Positions 1 to 5,578 of a DNA stretch of 12,486 bases are shown here, piece after piece. The stretch is taken from the NCBI GenBank assembly GCA_945863085.1, contig CAMBCD010000043.1:1-12486 (forward strand), given 5' to 3'. How positions within the stretch are numbered: position 1 is the stretch's first letter; every line of letters begins with the position of its first letter. A program made the translations under genes and the position numbers. Source of the DNA: Bordetella parapertussis (GTDB taxonomy: Bacteria; Pseudomonadota; Gammaproteobacteria; Burkholderiales; SG8-41). The notes beneath the pieces were generated by a model that made no database searches, was not told the origin of the DNA, and worked only from the letters and a program-made list of their open reading frames with translations.

Positions 1-420
1 CCCGATGTCTGCCCGACGACGCTGGGCGAGATGGCGGTGGTGATGAAGGAACTTGGTGCCGACGCCGGCCGCCTGCAGGTGCTGTTCGTGACCGTCGATC
101 CAGAGCGTGATACGGCGGAGGTTCTGAAGCGTTACGTCCCGGCTTTCCATCCCTCGTTCCTCGGCCTGACCGGCAGCACGGAAGAAGTCGCGCGTACCGC
201 GAAAGAATTCAAGATTTTTTTCCAAAAACAGAAACTGCCCAATGGCGGTTACACCATGGACCATTCTGCAGGAACCTACATTCTTGATGGTGAAGGCCGG
301 CTGCGTCTGTTCGCGCAGTACGGCATCGGTGCGCCGGCGATGTTGAACGACATTCGCCTGCTGCTTAAGTTAAGCAAATGCGGAATTAAAAAAGCCCCGG
401 CATGCCGGGGCTTTTTTTGA
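1..420 (+). CDS. SCO1/SenC family copper chaperone, C-terminal part (5' end outside window)
   Basis: SCO proteins are membrane-anchored, periplasmic thioredoxin-fold proteins that bind copper and help assemble the CuA centre of cytochrome c oxidase. The frame is open from base 1 and starts with residues PDVCPTTL. This matches the family motif CPDVCPTTL, so the first cysteine of the CxxxC copper site lies just upstream of the window and the second is visible. The conserved downstream histidine is present in MDHSAGTYILD, encoded near 262-294. The protein reads normally to ADIRLLL-like residues near 363 and then runs on for about 17 residues without family resemblance (KLSKCGIKK...), ending at TGA 418-420 inside the terminator. 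It converges on rpoH. The family call is secure; the N-terminus, signal or anchor, and start cannot be seen. Confidence 0.9.
   Translation, partial: PDVCPTTLGEMAVVMKELGADAGRLQVLFVTVDPERDTAEVLKRYVPAFHPSFLGLTGSTEEVARTAKEFKIFFQKQKLPNGGYTMDHSAGTYILDGEGRLRLFAQYGIGAPAMLNDIRLLLKLSKCGIKKAPACRGFF
388..418. terminator. Bidirectional intrinsic terminator between SCO gene and rpoH
   Basis: A perfect 8-base inverted repeat, GCCCCGGC at 394-401 and GCCGGGGC at 404-411, is flanked by six A on the left (388-393) and seven T on the right (412-418). The GC-rich stem followed by a U-run works on both strands. It should end the SCO transcript on the plus strand and the rpoH transcript on the minus strand, whose stop codon is about 29 bases away. 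The tip is self-complementary (GCATGC), so the real loop is probably four to six bases. The SCO coding frame passes through the whole hairpin. Confidence 0.92.
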
Positions 421-446
421 CAGCATATTTGACGATTGAAGACCGT

Positions 447-1295
447 TTAAGCCGTTGCGATCAGGCCCTTCATCTTGCCCAGCGCCGTGGCTTCAATCTG
501 CCGGATACGTTCTGCCGAGACGCCGAATTCAGCGGCCAGGTCGTGCAGCGTCAGCGCTTCATTTTCCGTCAGCCAGCGTGCTTCGATGATGCGCCGGCTG
601 CGCGCGTCGAGGCTGGCCAGGGCTTTTTCCAGGCCGGCGCTGCGCAGGCGCGCGGTTTGCTCGGCTTCCAGCAGTGCAGCCGGTTCGGCGTTGTCCGCCG
701 CGAGATAGGCGATCGGCGCGTACTGCTCGTGTTCATCGTCACCGGCCGGTTCCAGCGCCATGTCCTGGCCGCCGAGCCGCGTTTCCATTTCAACCACTTC
801 TTCGGGTTTGACGCCGAGTTTGCGCGCGACTTCCCGCACTTCCCCGGCCCCCAGCGTGCCCAGCCCCTGCTTCATGCTGCGCAGGTTGAAAAACAGTTTG
901 CGCTGTGCCTTGGTGGTGGCGATTTTCACCAGCCGCCAGTTGCGCAGCACGAATTCGTGGATTTCGGCGCGGATCCAGTGCATCGCGAACGACACCAGGC
1001 GCACGCCGCGTTCCGGATCGAAACGTTTGACCGCCTTCATCAGACCGATGTTGCCTTCCTGGATCAGGTCGGCCTGCGGCAGGCCGTAACCGACATAACC
1101 GCGTGCGATCGACACCACCAGGCGCAGGTGTGACAGCACCAGATGCCGGGCGGCTTCGATGTCGTCGCTGTCACGCAGGCGGCGGGCGTACTCGGTTTCC
1201 TGCTCCTGGGTCAGCAGCGGAAAGCGGTTCACCGCCTGAACATAGCTGTCCAGGCTGCCGGTCGCTGACATTACGGGTAATGCGATGCTGTTCAT
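447..1295 (-). CDS. rpoH: RNA polymerase heat-shock sigma factor RpoH (sigma-32)
   Basis: This sigma factor directs RNA polymerase to heat-shock promoters (chaperones, proteases). From the chosen start it is 282 residues, the usual RpoH length. The diagnostic RpoH box QRKLFFNLR is intact at residues 131-139. Region 2 (about 47-120) includes DLIQEGNIGLMKAVKRFDP, and the region 4.2 helix-turn-helix (about 249-276) includes GVSAERIRQIE. The ATG at 1295 is chosen because GAGGG (1304-1308) sits eight bases upstream; the ATG at 1310 would add MRDTT but has no Shine-Dalgarno sequence. The frame stays open upstream to 1475, but that would run into ftsX and does not resemble RpoH. It follows ftsX, as in E. 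coli, with a 106-base gap holding a CIRCE operator, and ends at the shared terminator. Confidence 0.97.
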   Translation of the reverse strand: MNSIALPVMSATGSLDSYVQAVNRFPLLTQEQETEYARRLRDSDDIEAARHLVLSHLRLVVSIARGYVGYGLPQADLIQEGNIGLMKAVKRFDPERGVRLVSFAMHWIRAEIHEFVLRNWRLVKIATTKAQRKLFFNLRSMKQGLGTLGAGEVREVARKLGVKPEEVVEMETRLGGQDMALEPAGDDEHEQYAPIAYLAADNAEPAALLEAEQTARLRSAGLEKALASLDARSRRIIEARWLTENEALTLHDLAAEFGVSAERIRQIEATALGKMKGLIATA

Positions 1296-1303
1296 CGTGG
1301 TAT

Positions 1304-1308
1304 CCCTC
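1304..1308 (-). promoter_or_regulatory. Ribosome binding site deciding the rpoH start
   Basis: On the minus strand GAGGG lies eight bases before the ATG at 1295. No purine-rich element precedes the alternative ATG at 1310, where the upstream bases are CTTCTTTTC. The site therefore favours the shorter 282-residue RpoH. Confidence 0.7.
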
Positions 1309-1320
1309 ATGAAAAGAAGT

Positions 1321-1347
1321 TTAGCACTCTGGGTATAAGAGTGCCAA
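1321..1347 (-). promoter_or_regulatory. CIRCE operator (HrcA binding site) upstream of rpoH
   Basis: On the plus strand the sequence reads TTAGCACTC (1321-1329), a nine-base spacer (1330-1338), then GAGTGCCAA (1339-1347). The CIRCE consensus is TTAGCACTC-N9-GAGTGCTAA, so 17 of 18 arm positions match with the exact spacer. CIRCE is the operator of the HrcA repressor, which senses GroEL availability. It lies 25 bases upstream of the rpoH start and downstream of ftsX, so it should control a promoter specific to rpoH. In RNA the arms would also pair fully, with one G-U pair, forming a hairpin in the rpoH leader. No strong -35/-10 pair stands out; TTATAC in the spacer is a possible -10 without a good -35. 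The hrcA gene is not in the window. Confidence 0.9.
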
Positions 1348-1401
1348 CCAAGGCGGGAGTTCCCCTCGGAGATCAATAGAAACTCGTTTAAAAACAATAG
1401 T

Positions 1402-2310
1402 TTATGATGGATTGTAGGCGTGTAGATGGCGCCGCACCGACAACCAGGCGCCGAACCAGCCCAGGGTGGCGGCAAACAGCAGCGCCGCCAGGCTGTCGCC
1501 GGCGCTCAGGTGCGCCAGCTGCAGCGGAATGCCGTAGAGCTCGGACAGGGCGCTTAACTGCGTGTTGAATACCAGCAGGGTGATCCAGATCATCAGCCAG
1601 GCCGCGGCGCCACCGGCGGCGCCGAGGATGCCGCCGAAGTACAGAAACGGCCGCCTGATCCAGCCGTCGGTGGCGCCGATCAGTTTGGCAACTTCGATTT
1701 CATCGCGCTGGGTGAGGATTTGCAGGCGGATGGTGTTGAAGGTGATCGCCACCAGCGCCAGCGCCAGTGCGGCAGCCAGCATCAGCACGGCATAACGGCC
1801 GAGTGCCAGCAGGCTGTCCAGGCGCCGTGCCCAGTCCGAATCCACATGCACTTCGGCCACTTTGGGCCAGCGCGCGAATTCGGCGCGCAGTGCCTCCAGT
1901 GCTGCGGCATCGCTTGCGGACGCAGTGACCACAAAAGCGTCGGGCAGGGGATTCGTGGGCAATCCGGCAATGACATCGGCGAGTCCTGCGCGTGACTTCA
2001 GCGTTTCCAGTGCCTGCACACGTGGCACAAAGCGGGAGCCGGCGATGCCGGGCTGGGTTTTCAGCCGCTGTTCGAGGGCGCGCACATCGCCGGCCGCGGC
2101 GTCCTGGGCGAGGAACACGCTGAGCTGCGGCTGTGGTGAAAAATCGCGGGCCAGCCCCTGCAGGTTGGCGAGCAGCACATAAAAGCCGAGCGGCAGCGCC
2201 AGCGCGGTGCCGATGACCGCGATATTGAACACACTGGCCAGCGGTGCGGCGGCGAGCCGGGCGAGGGTGCCGGTGCAGGCGCGGCGGTGTGCGGCGAGCC
2301 ACATTTTCAT
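1402..2310 (-). CDS. ftsX: Cell division protein FtsX, ABC permease-like subunit
   Basis: FtsX is the inner-membrane partner of FtsE. In proteobacteria the FtsEX complex couples ATP hydrolysis to divisome activation and to control of septal peptidoglycan hydrolases, through EnvC in E. coli. The 302-residue protein has the expected layout: a cytoplasmic N-terminus, TM1 (about 27-49), a periplasmic domain (about 50-168), then TM2 (170-192), TM3 (221-247) and TM4 (272-292). Between TM2 and TM3 lies the family segment DEIEVAKLIGATDGWIRRP. The start at 2310 overlaps the ftsE stop as ATGA, implying translational coupling. Length and topology are normal and no defect is visible. The stop codon is followed by the separate rpoH regulatory gap. 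Confidence 0.96.
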   Translation of the reverse strand: MKMWLAAHRRACTGTLARLAAAPLASVFNIAVIGTALALPLGFYVLLANLQGLARDFSPQPQLSVFLAQDAAAGDVRALEQRLKTQPGIAGSRFVPRVQALETLKSRAGLADVIAGLPTNPLPDAFVVTASASDAAALEALRAEFARWPKVAEVHVDSDWARRLDSLLALGRYAVLMLAAALALALVAITFNTIRLQILTQRDEIEVAKLIGATDGWIRRPFLYFGGILGAAGGAAAWLMIWITLLVFNTQLSALSELYGIPLQLAHLSAGDSLAALLFAATLGWFGAWLSVRRHLHAYNPS

Positions 2311-2966
2311 GACACGATCCTGCCACCGCGGACTTCGATCAGCCGCGGCTGCAGCCGCGCCGCGAGCTGCATGTCGTGGGTGGCCAGCACCACCGTCACG
2401 CCGACCTGGTTGAAGTCACGGAACAGGTCGCCGATGCCGGTGGCGTAGTCGGCGTCCAGATTGCCGGTTGGTTCGTCGGCGAGCAGGATCGACGGCCGGT
2501 GCACGATGGCGCGCGCGATGCACAGCCGCTGCTGCTCACCGCCGGACAGCGTGATCGGCCGCGCTTTTTCCTTGTGCAGCAGGCCGACCTTGTCGAGTGC
2601 CGCACGCGCGCGGCCAGCACCTTCGCGGCGGTCGAAACCGGTAATGTCCAGCGGCAGCATCACGTTGTCGAACACGCTGCGGTCGAACAGCAGCTTGTGA
2701 TCCTGGAACACCAGGCCGAAGTTGCGACGCAGGAAAGGAATGCCCTGCGCACGCAGGGCGCCGATGTTCTGGCCGTTGATGATCACCGACCCGGCGGTGG
2801 GCCGCTCGATGGCGGCCATCAGTTTCAACAGGGTGCTTTTGCCGGCGCCGGAATGGCCGGTGATGAACACCATTTCGCCGGTGGCGATGTTCAATGTGAC
2901 GTCCGCCAGTGCCTCGTGCCCGCCGGCATAACGCTTGTAGACCTTGCTGAGGACGATATCGGTCAT
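2307..2966 (-). CDS. ftsE: Cell division ATP-binding protein FtsE
   Basis: FtsE is the cytoplasmic ATPase of the FtsEX complex. The 219-residue protein has all ABC motifs: Walker [10 protein letters not shown] (37-45), Q-loop in VFQDH (Q88), signature LSGGEQQR (140-147), Walker [12 protein letters not shown] (161-171) and H-loop H197 in LATHD. The segment [14 protein letters not shown] is characteristic of FtsE among small ABC ATPases, and the gene position before ftsX confirms the assignment. It starts 24 bases after the ftsY stop and shares ATGA with ftsX. The Shine-Dalgarno match is weak, which fits expression by coupling from ftsY. Confidence 0.97.
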   Translation of the reverse strand: MTDIVLSKVYKRYAGGHEALADVTLNIATGEMVFITGHSGAGKSTLLKLMAAIERPTAGSVIINGQNIGALRAQGIPFLRRNFGLVFQDHKLLFDRSVFDNVMLPLDITGFDRREGAGRARAALDKVGLLHKEKARPITLSGGEQQRLCIARAIVHRPSILLADEPTGNLDADYATGIGDLFRDFNQVGVTVVLATHDMQLAARLQPRLIEVRGGRIVS

Positions 2967-2990
2967 GTGATGCGGGTTACGCGATGCGGG

Positions 2991-3965
2991 TCAGGTATCG
3001 AGCAGTGCGGCGACAAAATCTTCGGCAACAAACGGGCGCAGGTCGTCCATGCCTTCGCCGACTCCGACGAAACGCAGGGGTATCGGTTTGCCCCCGGCGC
3101 GGTTGTGGGCAATCGCCGCGATCACGCCGCCCCGCGCCGTGCCGTCAAGTTTGGTCAGCGTGAGCCCGGTGACGCCAATCGCCGCATCAAACGCCGCGAC
3201 CTGCGCCAGCGCGTTTTGCCCGGTATTGGCGTCGAGCACCAGCATGACTTCGTGCGGCGCGCCGGGCATCGCCTTGTCGATCACGCGTTTGACCTTGCTG
3301 ATTTCTTCCATCAGGTGCAGCTGCGTCGGCAGCCGGCCGGCGGTGTCTGCGAGAACGATGTCGATACCACGGGATTTTGCGGCATTGACCGCGTCGAATA
3401 TCACCGCGGCGGCGTCACCCGAGGCCTGGGAGATCACCGTGACATTGTTGCGTTCGCCCCAGGCAGCAAGCTGTTCACGCGCTGCCGCACGAAAAGTGTC
3501 GCCGGCGGCGAGCAGCACCGATTTGCCCTGGGCCTGGTAATAATGCGCAAGTTTGCCGATGGACGTGGTTTTGCCGGCGCCGTTGACCCCGGCGAGCATG
3601 ATCACGAACGGGCGGTGGGTGTCGGTGTCCAGCGGTTGTGCGGCGGCCTGCAGCAGTTCGAGCAGGGCTTCGCGCAGCGCTGAGCGCAGTTGCGCGGCTT
3701 CGCTGTAACGTTCACGCCGCGCGCGGCCGCGCAGCTGGTCCAGCAGATGGGTGGTTGCGACGCTGCCGACGTCGGCGGTCAGCAGCACGGTTTCCAGTTC
3801 CTCGTAAAAACCCTCATCCAGCTTGCGGCCGACGCTGAACAGCCCGCCCAGGCGTTCGCCCAGCTGGGCGCGGCTTTTGCCGAGACCCTGTTGCAGGCGT
3901 GCCAGCCAGCCCGTGGCAGGCGCGGTGGAATCAGCAGGATCGCTGTTTTTGCGGAAACCAAACAT
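2991..3965 (-). CDS. ftsY: Signal recognition particle receptor FtsY
   Basis: FtsY is the SRP GTPase receptor that delivers ribosomes making membrane proteins to the translocon. From ATG 3965 the protein (MFGFRK...) is 324 residues. A helical N domain (about 20-110) is followed by the G domain: P-loop GVNGAGKTTS (126-135), DTFRAAAREQL (156-166), DTAGR (207-211), TKLDGTARGG (271-280) and GVGEGMDDL (301-309). A GTG 13 codons upstream (4004) is possible, but MFGF is the common FtsY beginning; neither has a clear Shine-Dalgarno sequence. The acidic A domain of E. coli FtsY is almost absent, leaving about 20 residues before the N domain. It is the first gene of the ftsYEX cluster and divergent from the M16 peptidase genes. 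Confidence 0.96.
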   Translation of the reverse strand: MFGFRKNSDPADSTAPATGWLARLQQGLGKSRAQLGERLGGLFSVGRKLDEGFYEELETVLLTADVGSVATTHLLDQLRGRARRERYSEAAQLRSALREALLELLQAAAQPLDTDTHRPFVIMLAGVNGAGKTTSIGKLAHYYQAQGKSVLLAAGDTFRAAAREQLAAWGERNNVTVISQASGDAAAVIFDAVNAAKSRGIDIVLADTAGRLPTQLHLMEEISKVKRVIDKAMPGAPHEVMLVLDANTGQNALAQVAAFDAAIGVTGLTLTKLDGTARGGVIAAIAHNRAGGKPIPLRFVGVGEGMDDLRPFVAEDFVAALLDT

Positions 3966-4026
3966 GAATGAGGTGGTCTGACCCTTGCGACGCGTTTCCG
4001 GCACCGTGAAAAGAGTGGCAGTTAAA

Positions 4027-4071
4027 TGGAAAATAAGTGAAAACTGAGTGGAAACCCGGTGAGTTGGAAAC
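4027..4071. repeat. Four TGGAAAC-like repeats, three at 11-base spacing, in the divergent promoter region
   Basis: Copies read TGGAAAA at 4027, TGAAAAC at 4038, TGGAAAC at 4049 and TGGAAAC at 4065. The first three are exactly 11 bases apart, about one helical turn, and the fourth is 16 bases on. They lie between ftsY and the first M16 gene, next to the candidate promoter. They could be binding sites for a regulator contacting one face of the DNA, or phased A-tracts causing a bend. No known regulator is assigned. Confidence 0.45.
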
Positions 4072-4089
4072 CATCGAGGCGGTTACAAT
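4061..4089 (+). promoter_or_regulatory. Candidate sigma-70 promoter for the M16-rsmD-coaD-ferredoxin operon
   Basis: A good -10 hexamer TACAAT lies at 4084-4089 (5 of 6 to TATAAT). The -35 is poor: GAGTTG at 4061-4066 has the right 17-base spacing, while TTGGAA at 4064-4069 is a better hexamer but only 14 bases away. Transcription would start near 4096, giving a leader of about 90 bases. Weak -35 boxes usually mean activator help, and the adjacent repeats at 4027-4071 could supply the site. This is inference from sequence only. Confidence 0.4.
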
Positions 4090-4096
4090 TCTAACA

Positions 4097-4117
4097 GGGC
4101 GCTGCACGGGCGCTGCA
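4097..4117 (+). repeat. Short direct repeat in M16 leader
   Basis: GGGCGCTGCA occurs at 4097-4106 and again at 4108-4117, starting 11 bases apart. The second copy runs into the palindrome at 4114-4132. The function is unknown. Confidence 0.5.
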
Positions 4118-4132
4118 AACCGCGGGTTTGCA
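4114..4132. promoter_or_regulatory. Perfect 8-base inverted repeat in the M16 leader (operator or hairpin)
   Basis: TGCAAACC (4114-4121), a GCG centre and GGTTTGCA (4125-4132) form a perfect palindrome about 18-36 bases after the predicted transcription start. It could be a repressor operator or an RNA hairpin in the leader. Two smaller palindromes follow: GGAAGTGCTTCC at 4134-4145 and CGGGCCCG at 4145-4152. There is no T-run, so it is not an intrinsic terminator. Confidence 0.5.
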
Positions 4133-4186
4133 TGGAAGTGCTTCCGGGCCCGTGACCGGAATTTATTGATCAACTGACGGGACTCC

Positions 4187-5578
4187 ATGAATCCAGTAAT
4201 CAGGCTGTCCAGCATCCTTGTTGCCGCTTGGCTGTTGCTGCCCGGTGGCGTATCCGCCGCGCAGTCTGCGGACACGGTCGCGGTGCGTGAACTGGCCAAC
4301 GGACTGCGCGTGATTGTAAAGACCGATCGCCGCGCGCCGGTGGTAGTCAGCATGGTGTGGTACCGCATCGGCAGCATCGACGAGCAGAATGGCGTCACCG
4401 GTGTCGCACATGTGCTGGAGCACATGATGTTCAAGGGCACAAAAACAGTGGCGCCCGGTGAATTTTCAAAATTGATCTCGGCCGCCGGCGGCCGTGACAA
4501 CGCGTTTACCAGCCGCGATTACACCGGCTATTTCCAGACCCTGCACAAATCCGCATTGCCGCTGTCGTTCCGGCTGGAGGCTGATCGCATGGCGAACATG
4601 GTTTTGTCGCCAGATGAATTCGCCAAGGAGCTGAAAGTGGTGATGGAGGAGCGGCGACTGCGCACCGACGACCGTCCGCATGCCATGGTTTATGAGCGGC
4701 TGATAGCGACCGCACTGGCTGCCCACCCGTACCGCAACCCGATTATCGGCTGGATGAGCGATCTCGAAAATCTGAGCGTTGCCGATACCCGGGTGTTTTA
4801 CGACGAATGGTACGGGCCGAACAATGCCACGGTCGTGGTGGTTGGGGATGTGGCGCCGGCGGAGGTTTTTGCGCTGGCCGAGCAGTATTTCGGTGCGATT
4901 CCGCGCAAGACGCTGCCGCCGCGCAAACCGCAGGATGAACCACCGCAGCTGGGCTTGAAGCGATTGACGGTCAAGGCCCCGGCGGAACGGCCGTACGTGC
5001 TGATGGCTTACCGGGTGCCGGGCCTGAAAAAACCGGCTGAGGACTGGGAGCCGTACGCGCTGGACATGCTGGAAAGCATATTGAGCGGCAATGATGCCGC
5101 CCGCCTGCCGAGGACGCTGGTCAAAACCGATCTGGTTGCGACCTCGGCGGGTGCCAGTTACGACGGTGTCGGTCGCGGCCCGGCGTTTTTTTATCTGAGC
5201 GGCACGCCGGTGGCGGGGCGCAGTGCGGAGCAAATGGAGCAAAGCCTGCGCCGCGAGGTGAAACGCGTGGTTGACGAAGGCGTCACCGAAGCGGAATTGA
5301 ACCGGGTGAAAGCGCAGGTCATTGCCGCGCAGGTATTCCAGCGCGATTCGATGTTTTTCCAAGCACGGCAGATCGGTTCAATGGAAACCATCGGGTTTTC
5401 GTATCGCGACCTCGATCTGTATATCGAGAAACTGAAACAGGTGACGGCAGACCAGGTACGGGAAGTCACCCGGAAATACCTGATCGACGATGTGCTGACC
5501 GTGGCCTATCTCGATCCGCAACCGCTGCAGGGCGCACCGCGCCGGGGCGCACCCGCGGGAGTCCGCCATGGTGAATAA
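4187..5578 (+). CDS. Secreted M16 family zinc peptidase, catalytic subunit
   Basis: M16 (pitrilysin/processing-peptidase family) enzymes cleave peptides in a closed chamber. This 463-residue protein begins with a Sec signal peptide (charged start, hydrophobic stretch about 8-21, likely cleavage after VSAA near 25), so it should act in the periplasm. The inverted zinc motif HVLEH is intact at 75-79, and the distal glutamate lies in MEERR (E154/E155), at the usual distance of about 76 residues. The C-terminal half is M16-like but lacks the conserved arginine-tyrosine segment found in the partner. The start has GGGA a few bases upstream. It overlaps the next gene by 11 bases, and the two probably form a heterodimer. 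The physiological substrate is unknown. PqqF/PqqL-type names would be over-specific. Confidence 0.93.
   Translation: MNPVIRLSSILVAAWLLLPGGVSAAQSADTVAVRELANGLRVIVKTDRRAPVVVSMVWYRIGSIDEQNGVTGVAHVLEHMMFKGTKTVAPGEFSKLISAAGGRDNAFTSRDYTGYFQTLHKSALPLSFRLEADRMANMVLSPDEFAKELKVVMEERRLRTDDRPHAMVYERLIATALAAHPYRNPIIGWMSDLENLSVADTRVFYDEWYGPNNATVVVVGDVAPAEVFALAEQYFGAIPRKTLPPRKPQDEPPQLGLKRLTVKAPAERPYVLMAYRVPGLKKPAEDWEPYALDMLESILSGNDAARLPRTLVKTDLVATSAGASYDGVGRGPAFFYLSGTPVAGRSAEQMEQSLRREVKRVVDEGVTEAELNRVKAQVIAAQVFQRDSMFFQARQIGSMETIGFSYRDLDLYIEKLKQVTADQVREVTRKYLIDDVLTVAYLDPQPLQGAPRRGAPAGVRHGE

Noticed and set aside
214..220. Seven-T run in the SCO gene as a possible frameshift site
   Set aside because: Residues on both sides (up to FKIFFQKQ and on through MDHSAGTYILD) are SCO-like in one frame, so no shift is needed here.
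402..1133. Open frame (243 codons) on the plus strand opposite rpoH
   Set aside because: It begins inside the terminator hairpin, lies antisense to RpoH and has no recognisable domain.
1296..1401. A sigma-32 or sigma-70 promoter for rpoH
   Set aside because: Candidates such as TTATAC in the CIRCE spacer lack a proper -35, and no CTTGAAA/CCCCAT pair is present. I did not annotate a defined promoter.
1296..1475. N-terminal extension of RpoH to an upstream start at 1475
   Set aside because: It would overlap the ftsX end and cross the CIRCE element, and it shows no RpoH similarity. The ATG at 1295 has a good ribosome binding site and gives normal length.
2376..3683. Long open frame (435 codons) on the plus strand opposite ftsE and ftsY
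   Set aside because: The opposite strand encodes two unmistakable conserved proteins, and this frame has low-complexity H/Q/R-rich content.
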